From contig NC_088300.1 of NCBI RefSeq assembly GCF_032854445.1, positions 64,208,984 through 64,268,983 on the forward strand: a stretch of 60,000 bases of DNA, read 5' to 3'. Both the position numbers and the translations under genes were made by a program. Shown one piece after another: positions 1 through 13,454 of the stretch. Every line of letters starts with the position of its first letter. Position 1 is the stretch's first letter. The notes under the pieces are model-generated. The model had not been told where the DNA came from and made no database searches. It worked only from the letters and a program-made list of their open reading frames with translations. Source of the stretch: Liolophura sinensis (taxonomy: Eukaryota > Mollusca > Polyplacophora > Chitonida > Chitonidae).

Positions 1-748
1 CTTTCTTCCTGGGTTGATTTCTAGGTTTTAAGTCTTTATCGGGAACGTATTAACTTTGGGTTCGTTCGCTGTCGCCCATGGTTATATAGCATAACGTACA
101 GATGTTTCATCGATATAATCTTACTTCCACAAATTCACGGTCTTTATCTACCAATACAGCTTGCACCCCATTCAGGTTATAGCCTGAATATTCTTTCAGA
201 CGCATTTTAGGTGTCAGTAGCAAAGCTCTCAGAATTAACGCCAAGGAACAATTTCGGGCAAACGCAAAAGGGAGTTTAATTCCGTTGCCGTTTTCTTTAG
301 TGCCATTAAATGTATTAAATCTCAGAAAGTGTCCAAATCCATGATGTATGTTGTAAACGCCGGTAATACATTTGTAAAGGTTAATATAAAGCCGTGTCAC
401 GTCTTACAGGAGAGGTGGTAAGGGGCTTCAGTTCTGGGATTGTCTTGAACATTGTGTTTAAGCATACTGCGGATGCAACTAAGAACAACACACTGAACGT
501 TTGTCATATTCAGTTAACCTGTGAAAATATGCCTTCTTACTTGTGTATTAGTAAAAAAACGAATTCAGTTGAGTTACAGTCAACGCGTAAAGGGCACACT
601 GTTTGGTTGTACGTAGTATTATTTCTGACAAGACGACCGTCGTTTAAGCTTCCGTAAATTTTGTGATTTTCAGATGTCGGATTTATTGATTGACTGGATC
701 ACTGATTGATGCTTAACGCCGTGTTCTAGAATTTTTGACTTATATGAC

Positions 749-1303
749 AGAGTGTAAAATATGTGGATTGCGTGTCACGTCAATCCTGTATGTTTTATCT
801 GTAAATGTATGGTGACTGTTATAGCTGCATAAGGTTCATTGCATGCCTCGCTATGTTTGTAGATATACAAACGCTCAGTGCGTTGTTTGTTGTCAATTCT
901 AGAAATGCCACTCGCGCTTGGGCTGCGTGCCCAAAGTCAAACAATGATGTATGCACCCCGAACTAGTTTACATTAAGAACTGTACTGTTTTTGGTAGATG
1001 GCTTGGAGGCAATGCATTTTTAGTACATGTATCGAAAACATGGTAATTTGTTCTAACGGCTAGAAGGTAAGATTGGCCGCACCGGGAACATTCCAAAATT
1101 CCTATTATAGCGGACAACACAGATATAAGCGCTTTGTGAAAGAGTCTGGGCAGAGAGAGAGAGAAATCTATCCTGGACGAGAGCTTGCAGGAACATTAAG
1201 CGTTCCCGGTGCGAACCAACTGCCAGCCATCAATAAAGGAACTATTGCTGGAAATATCGGCGTCTGTTCATCCTTCTCACCTTTGCGGGCGACGGGGATT
1301 TAC
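749..1303. mobile_element. Copy-1-specific insertion with inverted repeat
   Basis: Aligning the copies, sequence on either side of this block is continuous in copy 2 (around 8445-8455) and copy 3 (around 16440). About 555 bp is therefore either inserted in copy 1 or lost from the others. Inside lies a perfect 12-base inverted repeat, cgcaccgggaac at 1078-1089 and its complement at 1202-1213, with further partial pairing beside it. This could be a nested hairpin element. I saw no coding sequence and could not define a target-site duplication. Confidence 0.4.
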
Positions 1304-1889
1304 AGGGGTCAGATTTATGGGTGGGGTAATGCGCAATGCCCGGGAGTAAAAACCAGTCTTATCATAAAACATAACAATATATATAACGATGATTAATAAT
1401 AACTGATATCAGTTCAACTCTGTAATACTTAAACATGTAACAATGATAATAATTTCTTGGAAATTCGTTTTGCGCAACCCCAAAATGTGACAATAAAGCC
1501 ATAGTCACAGAGGCCATGTACAAAAATAACGGTAGATCATACATGTATAATCATTGTATATTCGTCATTCGGAGGCTAAAAACTCTGTTCCTTCAAAAAA
1601 TGCGCAAAATACAGATGAAATTCAACAGATACATGAGTTAATGGACGATTTGCCAAAAAGGAACTCGATTTAACACGATCTATTATTACTGATGCATTTT
1701 TAAGAAAAGACATACACACAAAAGAAGGCAATGGTTTTCATTGCAACCTACGTAAATTGTCCTTCTCCTTTTTTCTGACTGCAGTCGACGATAACTTCTT
1801 CATTCTCGAGCCTGCCATCAATAATTTATTTTTAAAAGTGGCTCTCTGGAATTGATACAAGTCGCAAATGCGGGGCGTTTTATCAAGGG

Positions 1890-2420
1890 GTTTTGTTTAC
1901 AAGAAACACGCTAGAGCTGTCCACCGATTGTCTGTAGTGCTGGACAAATGATCCTCATGCCTCCAATACGTGAGAACTAATCAACACCGGCCACGCCAGG
2001 TGCGGCTGATTACGAGTCACCGGAATTGGATCCACGTTGTGAATTTGATGAAATCATTTCAAACAGCCTGTGACTCGTGTCTTGCTCATGTAAGTCTAGG
2101 AACTATGATCATCTGGTATGCTATGTGGACAGAAGAAATACGCGGCGAAGGAATTGGCATAGAGTCTGATTGTACCAGATGGGACGTGTCACGTTCTATT
2201 GTCCATCTAACAGAGAAATACCGCCAAAATGTTACATGTTATACTGTTGCTACCAATAAAAGACTTCGCGTACTATACATAAACAATATAAAGGTTCCTT
2301 TTTCCTAGAACCCATGCTGAATAAGCGTGTTGATTATAGCGATATGTACATCTAAGCGCCCGATCTTTATAGATCTACATCTTATCAAGTTCTCTGGCCG
2401 CGTGAAAGAAGTTGATATTG
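1890..2420. other. Highly conserved block of the unit, copy 1
   Basis: This block matches 8885-9400 of copy 2 far more closely than the surrounding unit does. Over the open frame at 2002-2308 I count eight differences in 306 bases. All eight change the amino acid (for example CTA to CGA, ATG to CTG, TGG to GGG), which argues against a protein kept by purifying selection. Copy 3 (17020-17340) is shifted and truncated. Recent gene conversion or a noncoding function would explain the closeness better than a gene. Confidence 0.5.
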
Positions 2421-5319
2421 GATTTTCGTTATGAAAATATAGTGGCCGTTGGCCGCGTTGGACAGGTGTCCGCATAAAACAGGTCTTCTAACATAGGAAA
2501 TCGATCGGTTGCGGCAGAGAAAATCAAAACAGTCGGACGTTAAATACAGGTGACGGTAAGTAGAGCTTTCACTGTATATTAATAGCGTACAATTATACTG
2601 CCGGCTTCAGGGCATATATGACTTTATCAGTTAGGATATTTACACCTTCCTGAGTGACAAAGGTATAGTTTAATATGTTAAAGTTACAATCACTTATACA
2701 ACTGACTTAGCACAATTCTGTGGGCTGACCTGATATCCATTTCTCACATGTATAGATATATTATCATGAGAAAATTATGTACCTCCATTCTGAAATCTTC
2801 TGTCCATAACAGGACATAACAGAACCTATATACACATTTCCACTTATGCATTTGAATTATAATTTGATGTACAGCGGGATATTACCATTTATGTATATAA
2901 CACAAATGCTGCCCAAAGCAGCTAGAACCGTCTTCATCCTGAGCCTCTTGACTCAGTAACATGTTAAGCCGAAAATGTCTCCTCATCTTGGGAACCATTG
3001 GCTAATTGTTCGCGACCTAGGGAGGGTTAAAATCATGGCTGAGCTCTTTTCCATCAAAACATGTACACCCTAATCTTGATAATGCCTTACTTTCCCAACG
3101 CTTTGTATAGCCGCCCCGATAAAGGATGTTTTTGTAAACAGTAAATCTCAGCCTCTGTCTGTCTGTCTGTATATTTCTTCTTCGATTTTCTTGGCAATCT
3201 TTTATCCGATCTACTTTATACCCGTGTCGCGTGTGTAATGAGTACCCAGAGACGAGCAGTGGCAAACATGGATAAATTGTGTGTATGTGGTCATTAGGCC
3301 ATGATGACATCACAAAAGGAGCACAATCTCATTGTGAAATCATTATAGAAGCATGTGATAGCACGTAATAGTGTCATATATTGGTTACCTATGTACATAT
3401 TAAACAATATATAATAATATAGGAAGGACATTGTTTAAGACTAGAACGCAATTCCAAATGTCGCTGACAACTGGCACGTTTATCACGGAGAATATCATAA
3501 ACCATTGTCGCGTGATCTCCTCAGGTAATAGAGCCAAGGCATTGTTCGCTATGCAACTGTTACCAGAACTGAAGCTGTCTGAGAAAATGGCAATATATCA
3601 ACTCTGTTGCTGTCCCCAAAGACAGCAAATAACAAAGTGTGCGCCACTCCATGCATCAAAAAATGCCCAGTGTATACGTTTTTACACAGGGGAAAACGTT
3701 TCCTGTTAACGACATTGTTTGACACATTAAAAAAAGTTGCGTCAAACGTGTTTCAAGGTTTTCCGCTTTCGCCCTAATCGTGATTTTCGTACTTTGTGTG
3801 CTTTCTTTGTAGAGTGTACAGATGTTTAACTTATATATGACAACGGTAAAAGCAAAAGAAAAGATTGGCGAGGTCTCCAAACAAACACTATTTAAGGCTT
3901 TTGGAATCAAATTTAATTCAAACAAATATAATGTTTTTAAGCAGTGGTATGTGGACACACTTTGTACAGATTACAAACCCGGTGGTTTCCAAACCTCATT
4001 TATCTTAACGTAGACCCCAGAGAGTCGACGTGCTGTCCAATAAGTATAGCCTTAGTATTGGTCGTCGTGTATAGTGCCTGTCTGCAATTCTCAGACCTGA
4101 ACTCAAGATCTGGCCTCGTCCCTGTTACATGCTGGACAAACATTCCGGGAATTCACCTCTTTATATGGTTCATATCAGTATGCCGTTCTTTTCACTTATG
4201 ATATCGAAGGCAATCATAATGATGAAGTATAGGAATCTAGCCTTTTGTCACAATTGAATTCAGTTATGTCACATCAGTGACAAATTAGGTAATTATTGAA
4301 AGATGAACTGCTCACTCCAAATACATGGTTGTTTATGAAAACTATGGCTGAGCATAATGGGGTGTATCTCATGTGGATAATGTACAATTTTGTAAAGTTA
4401 TAGCTATATTTCTGACAACAATTTCTGTTTATATACATAGAACGTAGTTCAGATAAATATCAAGATCAACAATTTTTACTAGAGAGCCAGATGTGTCGTA
4501 GAAGTACACATGCTCTGAATTGGGTTGTTCACGTTCATCAGGAGTTAGACATCAGCAATATGCCTTTTGTTTCTCCATTAGCCACCGGTTCTTGATGGTT
4601 CAATGAAGTCTCCTGAGGAATGCGACATACAGGCTGAAAATTCTAGCAGAATGACCAGCATCCAGAGTGCTTTAAGCTAGGGACATGATCCAGCTTATTA
4701 CAAATGACTGGAAGGCGCCCCCCAGAAATTTCACGGTATAATCAATAAAGGTTTCATGCGATTTTTTCCCCTTTCTTTCGTTGTGCGGAATGACGAGGTT
4801 CGTGTTAACAAAAGGCAAGCCCTCAATAGTCACAACGAAACAGATGATGTCGCAATAAAGAGATGGTTGAGGATAGAATTGGCCGCCAGGAGGGATGGAA
4901 ATAAAAACCCGTCTAAATACGCCTGTTGAGACGGACAAATAAGGGGAGGTAAAGGACATGTTTTTCCGGCAAGCGATAACAAGACTGAAAATGTTTGATG
5001 TCGTAAATTTCTTCTCCATATGGAAGCCATTTAGCCCTGTAATCTGCTCGCGGTTAGCCAACATCAAACAGAACCATAATTATAAGCATGACCAATTTCT
5101 ACATATGCAATTTCGACGACTGTACAGAGCCTTGGGAAAGGAAACCCTTCGATGTGATTATCGAAGGCGAAAGTGGTCGTATTAATGTTACACATGGATA
5201 AGCAGATGAAGTCTGTTGTCAAAACATAGACGCACACTACGAATATATTTGTATCCATGCCTTTGGCAAGAAGGCACATTTTTGCCTCTTTTGGTAGATG
5301 AAGTTAAATGATTTCTTAT

Positions 5320-5600
5320 AATAAATATTTATTTAGTTATTTATTTGATTGTTTTTTTTACGCCATACTCAAGACTATTTCACTTACACGATACGATTAT
5401 GCTGGGAGGAAACCCAACCACAATGCTAGGAATGGCAATTGACCGAAAGACAGAGCCCGGGGGAAACCCACGACCATCCGTAGGACCTTCCCACGTACGA
5501 CTGGAGAGGGGGCCAGCATGAGTTGGACTTGAACTCACAGCGACCGCAGTGATAGGAGGCTCCTGAGTCATTACGCCCTGCTGGAGTGCAAACCCCCTCA
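5320..5600 (-). mobile_element. tRNA-derived SINE (family 1), copy 1 first element
   Basis: Read on the minus strand, this is the common family-1 SINE: a tRNA-like head (box B trace gagttcaagtcc), a conserved centre and a tail ending in the ctcaagta/cgtaaaa motif with ATTTATT-type repeats. Here the complement of the tail is at 5320-5380 and the head trace is at 5510-5580. It is decayed. The orthologous insertion in copy 2 is at 13146-13375. Confidence 0.8.
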
Positions 5601-5689
5601 AGGAAGCCCCTAAAGTTAAATGAAATGACCTAGTATAATAACACTGAGAGTAATTTGAATCACATCGCGCCAATTTGGTTACATGATAA

Positions 5690-5880
5690 GATATAGTTAT
5701 TCATTTGATTGGAATTTACGCCGTACCCAAGAAATTTCACTTATACGAAAACGGCAGGCATTATGGTGGAAGAAAACCGGACCCACGACCATCCGCAGAT
5801 TGCTGCAAGACCTTTTCATGTACGGCCGGAGAGGAAGCCAGCATGAGCTGGACTTGAACTCACAGCGACCGTACTGCCTG
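5690..5880 (-). mobile_element. tRNA-derived SINE (family 1), copy 1 second element
   Basis: A second, independently decayed family-1 SINE follows in the same orientation. It shows the tail complement (ttacgccgtacccaagaa), the centre (cgaccatccgcagattgctg) and the head trace (ggacttgaactcacagcgac). Its orthologue in copy 2 is at 13455-13705, so this pair of insertions predates the array duplication. Confidence 0.8.
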
Positions 5881-5927
5881 CGCTGAAGGTCTTGTCTTGA
5901 GCCTCGTCATCGAGGACCCCTGACATC

Positions 5928-6083
5928 ATGAAGCTTCCAAAGAGGAGCCGTCTCCTGAGAAAAAGAAACAACTGTGGAAAGCTGGTTCCGAGTAGAGACG
6001 CAAGTCGCCAGAGACTCGGCATTGAGTTCAAGACAAATGTCAAACCAACCAATTATCGATCACCTATGGTCATAAAAGCCTGA
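5928..6083 (+). other. Small ORF (51 codons) in a near-identical block, copy 1
   Basis: This ATG-to-TGA frame encodes a basic peptide beginning MKLPKRSRLLRKR. The same 51-codon frame is at 13860-14015 in copy 2, where I see essentially one internal coding difference (AAA to AAT) and a change at the last codon. The whole block 5885-6235 is much better preserved than its flanks. No homologue is recognised. It may be a fragment of an exon, a small protein or a noncoding element; the antisense strand also carries an open frame (5816-6052). Confidence 0.3.
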
Positions 6084-7067
6084 GATTTGCCCATGGGTCT
6101 GTAAACTAGGATGGCCTTATCTCAGCTGCTTGGAGCCTTAGTCACCCAAGGGCCAGAGACCATATACAACCTTGACGTCCACGGCACTGATAAAATTGGT
6201 TTAAGACAATGTATCCGGCGAACAAGTGTTACTACATGGGAGTGCTTGAAGTTTGTGTATTCCTATATGTCACATAACAGCTAGTTCGGTAAATTTCCTC
6301 TCTGTCACGCACGTCATGCTCAGCTATCCACTTTCTCATCTTCGATTGCCACCTGGTGAACTCGGCTGAGAAACCATTCCTTATGTAGTCACTGATCGCA
6401 TGAATTACTCACATTCTCCATGTCTATAACGTTTGACATCGAGACGTTTTTTTAACACAAACCATATTACTCAAATAGCTTCAGCGTTTATATTGTCTCA
6501 ACTTATACATAAATTGTTTAACTAGCAGTATAATTCTACTTATAAACTGACCACGATACCGAAATCTATAGCTTTATAAAAGCATACAGGTTGACGTCGG
6601 CACCATTACTATTTAAACCTAGATACTAGAATCCAATTTGGCCACAACATGACTGAAATGGTGCCAATTTGGCCGTAAACCCAAATCATTCTTCCTGAAA
6701 TCTGATTTTATAACAAATTATAGAATGACGTCGACACTGTTTCATTTTAAGCAGGGTAGTGAAATCTAGTTTCATAATAGCATATATTGGGGTCGTGTTT
6801 CTAAACGTATCCTTTCTTTATATAACATAATTAAAAACAATGAGTGACTTTAATTTCCGCTATGTAAAATGGCGGCGTCTATTATAAGTGAACTTATCCA
6901 AACCGCTGTAACAATCTGAAGATCCATCGGTGCCCCAAACTTGTTTGTTTTAATCTATATTCCATTAATTACATAATGTGGATCTCTGTTGATGACTTCT
7001 GATAAACTCATCTGATATCACCTTGGCATTCTAAGCCTGTGTTAACCTATTTTATTGTCTGATTCCT

Positions 7068-7230
7068 CTCCGGCCGTAAGTGAGAAGGTCTGCAGCAACT
7101 TGCGTATGGTCGTGAGTTTCCCCGGGCTCTGCCCGGTTTCCCCCTAACATAATGCTGACCGATGTGGTAAAAGTGAAATATTCTTAAGTACGGCGTAAAA
7201 CGCCAATCAAATAAAGAAATAAAATACTGT
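7068..7230 (+). mobile_element. SINE family 1, 3' two-thirds, plus strand
   Basis: The central domain (ctctccggccgtaagtgaga, then ggtcgtgagtttccccgggc) runs through the tail (cttaagtacggcgtaaaacg) and ends in AATAAAGAAATAAA. The tRNA-like head is missing, so it is a 5'-truncated or decayed copy. I could not find it at the equivalent place in copy 2 (about 15130), so it is probably private to copy 1. Confidence 0.8.
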
Positions 7231-8884
7231 ATCTGATCCCGGAATTAATCCTCACAGAGACATCAGGATTCAGTGTTGTAGGCAGCTCGACACAACCAAC
7301 ATTTCCCCCAAGTCAGCTTGACAGGACCATTTCCGCACAATCTCACTAATTCCCAGCTTTCTTAATGACGAGCCAATCCTCTTTCTTCCTGGGCTGAATC
7401 TAGGTTTTAAGTCTTTATCGGGAACATATTAACTTTTGATCCGTTTGCTGTTGCCCACGGCTGTGTAGCGTGATGTTTCATCAATAGAGTCTGACTTCCA
7501 CAAATTCACGGTCTTTATCTACCAATACAGCTTGCTCACCATTTAGGTTATAGCCTGAATATGTTTTCAGACGCATTTTAGGTGTCCGTAGCAAAGCTCT
7601 CAGAATTAACTCCAAGGAATTATTTCGGGTAAACGGAAAAGGAAATTTAATTGCTTTGCCGTTTCGTTTAGTGCGATTAAATATATTAAATGTCCGAAAG
7701 TAAACAAATGCATGACGCATGTGGTAAACGCCGGTAATACATTTGTAAAGGTTAATATAAAGCAGTGCTCTATTGCACCACCAGCTTTAAAACCATGCAG
7801 TAATCAATCAGTCAGTCAGTACAAGACTATTATACATCGCTTAGTATTGCCTGTGACACATATATCTTTATTCTGTGTGAAGTAATACTGATGCACATAG
7901 ACAAGACAAGTGTGTCTGTGAGAACTCTATGGCCCACTCCTATGTTACTCTTATATTCTGTGTGTTTTTCATGATGCAGTAGACCTGGTATTTAGTGTAT
8001 TGAGAGGTGATAACCGAGCCAACACAATTCCCCAAACAAACAAAATAGATGAGGAGTCTGTGAAGTCAAACCAATGTCACATACAAAATATGCAAAATGT
8101 CAAGTCGTACAGCAAAGGTGGTAGGGGACTTTTGTTCTGGGATTGCCTTGAACATTGTGTTTAAGTATACTGCGGATGCAACTAAGAACAACACACTGAA
8201 CGTTTGTCATATGCAGTTAATCTGTGAAAATATGCCTTCTTACTTGTGTATTTGTAAAAAACGAATTCAGCTGGGTTACAGTTTACACGTAAAGGCCACA
8301 CTGTTTGGTTTGCACTTAGTTCTGACAAGATGACCATCATTTAAACTTTCGTGAATTTTGTAATTTTCAAATGTCAGATTTATTGATTCACTGATTCACT
8401 GATTGGTGCTTAACTCCGTGTTCAGTAATTTCTCGCTTATATGACTAGGGTCAGATTTATGGGTGGAGTAATGCCCAATGTCGGGAATAAACAACCGATC
8501 TTATCTTAGAATGAAACGCCAATATATATAACGATGATTAATAATAACTGATATCAGTGTAACTCTGTAATAGTTAAACTATTACTGTTCCTTCAAAAAA
8601 TGCGCAAAATACAGACAAAATTAAAATAAAACAGATACATCAGTTAATGGACGATTTGCCAAAAACAAACTCGATGTAAAACGATTTATTATTACTGATT
8701 CATTTTTAAGAAAAGACATATGCCAATGGTTTTCACTGGGACATACGGCAATTGTCCTTTCTCCATTTTGCTTACTGCAGTCAACGATAACTTCTTCATT
8801 CTCGAGCTTCCCATCAATAATTTATTTGCTAAAATTGGCTCTCTGGATTTGATACAAGTCGCAAATGCGGGGCGTTTTATCAAG

Positions 8885-9400
8885 GGGTTTTGTTTACAGG
8901 AAACACGTTAGAGCTGTCCACCGATTGTCTGTAGTGCTGGACAAATGATCCTCATGCCTCCAATACGTGAGAACTAATCAACACCGGCCACGCTAGGTGC
9001 GGCTGATTACGAGTCACCGGAATTGGATCCACGTTGTGAATTTGATGAAATCATTTCAAACAGCCTGTGACTCGTGTCTTGCTCATGTAAGTCGAGGAAC
9101 TCTGCTCATCGGGTATGCTATGTGGACAGAAGAAATACGCGGCGAAGGAATTGACATGGAGTCTGAATGTATCAGATGGGACGTGTCACGTTCTATTGTC
9201 CATCTAACAGAGAAATACCGCCAAAATGTTACATGTTATACTGTTGCTACCAATAAAAGACTTCGCGTACTATACATAAACAATATAAAGGTTCCTTTTT
9301 CCTAGAACCCATGCTGAATAAGCTTGTTAATTATAGCGATATGTACATCTAAGCGCCCGATCTTTATAGATCTACATCTTATCAAGTCCTCTGTCCGCGT
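8885..9400. other. Highly conserved block of the unit, copy 2
   Basis: This is the counterpart of 1890-2420. It carries an open frame (8997-9305, 102 codons) that ends at the same TAG as in copy 1. The frame is open in copies 1 and 2 but broken in copy 3. I recognise no family. It is listed because its similarity to copy 1 stands out from its flanks. Confidence 0.5.
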
Positions 9401-10384
9401 GAAATAGGTTGATATCCATTTCCCACATGTATAGATATATTATCATGAGAAAATAATGTACCTCCATTCTGAAGTCGTCTGTCCATAACAGGACTCTATT
9501 AATGAACCTATATACACATTTCCACTTATGCATTTGAATTATAATTTGATGTACAGCGGCATATTAGTATTTATGTATACCACATAAATGCTGCCCAAAG
9601 CAGCTTGTATCGTCCTCACCCTGAGCCTCTTGACTCATGTTAAGCTGGAGATTTCGCCGCACTTTGGGGACCATTGGCTAATTGTTCGCCACCTAAGTAA
9701 GGTTAAAATTTCTACTGAGCTCTTTTCCATTAAAACCTGTGCACACTATTGTTCCCAATCCCTTTCTTTCCCCGCGCTTTGTATAGCCGCCCCGTCAAAG
9801 GATGTTTTTGTAAACAGCAATCCTTTTAACTATTTCTCGCCAATCATTCCCATAAGAAACGATTATTTTGTAAAGTTCGATTTGGGAAATAATGAAGTAA
9901 AGCCTCACAACTATATCTAACTCTAACTGTAGGAATCTCACTCCCTGTTTGTCTGTATATTTCGTCCTCGATTTTCTCGGCAATCTTTTATCCGATCTGC
10001 ATTATACGTTTGTCGCTTGTGTACTGAGGACCCACAGACGCGCAGTGGGGGAACATCGATAAATTCTGTGCACGTGGTCATTAGGCAATTATGACATCCC
10101 AAATATTTTCAACGGATACTGTTTTCGACATGCTGGATTTGTGAACAAATCCTACACCTACCAACTTTGAGAAGGACCTGGCGACAGTAAAACATTTTCT
10201 GGCATATATTACATAAGGATGGAATTTTTCACACGGGCACTGTACTTCAAATTAAACTTGTTCTTATTACAGCAGATGAAATGACTTCTCTAGCAACCTT
10301 TATATAGAGATTATATCTATTATCACTATTTCAGACAAGACAAAAGATGCTTGAGGTTTATTCCCGCCTATGTTTTTTATTTTA

Positions 10385-10430
10385 TATATTTATTTATTCG
10401 ATTGTTGTTTTATGCCGTATTATATATTTA
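10385..10430 (-). mobile_element. SINE tail fragment
   Basis: Only the 3' tail of family 1 remains (atttattcgattgttgtttt, then atgccgtatt). The same fragment with the same breakpoint is at 18521-18566 in copy 3, so it is ancestral to those copies. Confidence 0.6.
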
Positions 10431-13145
10431 CATATTGTATAATCAAAACATGGGTGAAAAGAAATGAAATAAAATTTGGGCTCTTAATGGAGCACAAGCT
10501 CATTGTGAAATCATTGTAGGAGCAAGTGATAACCCGTAATAGTGTCATATATTGGTTACCTATGTACATATTAAACAGTATATGATAATACAGGAACCAC
10601 TTCGTGTAACACAAGACTTGAAAACAATTCCTACTGGCACGTTTATCACGGAGAATATCATAAACGTTGAAACCATCGTCGCCTTATCTCCCCAGGTGAT
10701 AGAGCCAAGCCATTGTTCGCTATGACAACTGTTACCAAAACTGAAGCCCTCTGAGAAAATGGCAATAGATCTGCTGTCCCCAAAAACAGCAAATGGCTAA
10801 GTGTCTGCCATTCCATGCATTCCACATTAACAAAAGTTACGTCAAACATGTTTCAAGACTTTCCGCTTTCCGCCTAATGACGAAGATTATAAACTTGTGT
10901 GCTTTCTTCGTAGAAATGTTTAACTTATATATGACAACGGTAAAATAAAAAGGAAAAGATTGGCGAGGCCCCAAACAAACACTAATTAAGGTTTCTGGAA
11001 TCAAATTTTTAAAACAAATATAATGTTTTTAAACAGTGGTATGTGCACACAGTAAATAACTGCTGTAGCTGGCTTAACACAAGCAAAGTAAGAAAGCCAA
11101 GACTTTTTTAAGCATGGATACATGGTACACCCATCGGAGAAAGTTTTGTAAATTTCATATTCCATCAAAGGCATTGAAGGAACAGGCATCCGGTAAACAT
11201 GCTGATGCTTCAGAAGCCAGCTCAGCGTAGAAAGTCATGTTGGTTAGTGCGACATCTATAGAAAGATGCCCAGAGCAGTCGGTGGAATCCTGGTCCACAG
11301 TACAGTGCGCTGAACATGACAACATATATGAAGATATTGCAAACATTTGCATACCAATCACTGCAACCATTAAGAGTCCTTACCAACCGAACACATGGAC
11401 GCCAGCCAGAGCCTCGTCGTTACCAGACTACATTTGTGTTGCACAAAATTTTTCAACATTTCCCGAATGAGATACATACCTTTCCAAAGCTAAGACAAAT
11501 CCTAACTCTCAGATACCAGATATGGTTACAAATCTACCAGAATGCAAGAAAAATAACTTCTTAATAATGATTAGTAATGAAAACTTTTATACAATCATTA
11601 GAGGATTATTTCTTAAAATATCCATTTACATTCCGGTGTATTAGTACATATTAATCTGAAGTGACAATAGGTTCTTGGTCCTATCTCTAATTATGGACGT
11701 GAGAGTACGGACAGTAACTATAAGATCTACCGAGAAGGCCATGTGACGACTAGCTATCAACTAACACCAGCCATGTCTGACAGCCTGGGTTTGTACAGAT
11801 TACAAAACCGGCCGTTTCCAAACCTCATTTATCTTAACGTAGACCCCAGAGAGTCGACGTGCTGTGCAATAAGTATGGCCTTAGTATTGGTCGTCGTGTA
11901 TAGTGCCTGTCTGCAATTCTCAGACCTGAACTCAAGATCTGGCCTCGTCCCTGTTACATGCTGGACAAACATTCCGGGAATTCACCTCTTTATATGGTTC
12001 ATATCAGTATGCCGTTCTTTTCACTTATGATATCGAAGGCAATCATAATAGTGCCGTATAGGAATCTAGCCTTTTGTCACAATTGGATTCAGTTATGTCA
12101 CATCACACAAATTAGGTAATTAGTAAAAGATGAACTGCTCACTCCAAATACATGGTTGTTTATGAAAACTATGGCTGAGCATAATGAGGTGTATCTCATG
12201 TGGAAAATTTACAATTTTACAAAGTTATAGCTAGAGTTCTAGATCAATTTATGGTTATATATATAAAAAACAGTTCAGATGAATATTTTTCAATTTTTTA
12301 CTAGAGAGCCAGATGTGTCGTAGAAGTACACATGTTCTGAATTGGGTTGTTCACGTTCATCAGGAGTTAGACATCAGCAATATGCCTTTTGTTTCTCCAT
12401 TAGCCACCGGTTCTTGATGGTTCAATGAAGTCTCCTGAGGAATGCGACATACAGGCTGAAAATCCTAGCAGAATGACCAGCATCCAGAGTGACGGGTCGG
12501 GCTTCAAGCTAGGGACATGATCCAGCTTATTACAAATGACTGGAAGGCGCCCCCCAGAAATTTCACGGTATAATCAATAAAGGTTTCATGCGATTTTTTT
12601 TCCCTTTCTTTCGTTGTGCGGAATGACGAGGCCCCTGTTAATAAAAGGCAAGCCCTCAATAGTCACAACGATAACAGATGATGTCGCAATAAAGAGATGG
12701 TTGAGGATAGAATTGGCCGCCAGGAGGGATGGAAATAAAACCCTTCTACATACGCCTGTTGAGAACAACAAATAAGGGGAGGTAAAGGGCGTGTCTTTCC
12801 GGCAAACGATAACAAGACTGAAAATTTTTGATGTCGTCCATTTTTTCTCCATATGGAAGCCATTTAGCCCTGTAATCTGCTCGCGGTTAGCCGACATCAA
12901 ACAGAACCATAATTATAAGCATGACCAAATTCTGCATATGCAATATCAACGACTGTACAGAGCCTTGGGAAAGGAAACCCTTCGATATGATTAATAAAGG
13001 CGAAAGTGGTCGTATTTAAGTTACACATGGATAAGCAGATAGGGATGAAGTCTGTTGTTAACTCATAGACGCACACTCCGAATATGTTTGTACCCATGCC
13101 TTTGGCAAGAAGGCACATTTTTGTCTCTTTTGGAAGTTGAAGTTA

Positions 13146-13375
13146 AATGATTTATTTATTTGATTTGATTTGTTTTTTACGCCATACTCAAGACTATTTT
13201 ACTTACCCAACGGCGGCCAGCATTATGCTGGAGAAAACCCAACCACAATGCTAGGAATGGCAATAGACCGAAAGACAGAGCAGATTGCTGGCAGAAATAA
13301 ATGATCACGTACGACCGGAGAGGAAGCCAGCATGAGCTGGACTCACACCGACCGCAGTGGTAGGGAACTCCTAAA
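13146..13375 (-). mobile_element. SINE family 1, copy 2 first element
   Basis: This decayed family-1 element is orthologous to 5320-5600; both share the unusual insertion 'aacccaaccacaatgctagg' in the centre. The head trace (agctggactcacaccgacc) is shortened. Confidence 0.8.
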
Positions 13376-13454
13376 GCTAAATGAAATGACCTTGTATAAT
13401 AACACTGAGAGTAATTTGAATCACATCATGTCAATTTGGTTACAGTATAACATA

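Larger units (their letters stand above)
1..7380. repeat. Tandem 7.4-7.9 kb unit, copy 1
   Basis: This is the first visible copy of a long tandem unit; the window opens inside it, and the phase chosen here is arbitrary. Its first bases (ctttcttcctggg) recur at 7381 and, slightly changed, at 15307, each time after 'gccaatcct'. Collinear similarity to copy 2 runs nearly end to end, judged by eye to be mostly 80-95 percent. The copy contains scattered short ORFs, a private block at 749-1303 and two adjacent SINEs at 5320-5880. No ORF longer than about 130 codons is kept in all copies, so I treat the unit as largely noncoding or as decayed gene sequence. I do not recognise the unit. Confidence 0.85.

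Noticed and set aside
9588-9920. 110-codon ORF with a signal-peptide-like start in unit copy 2
   Set aside because: The same place has early stops in copy 1 (about 2958) and copy 3 (about 17880), so the frame is not kept. Chance opening in a decayed unit is likelier.
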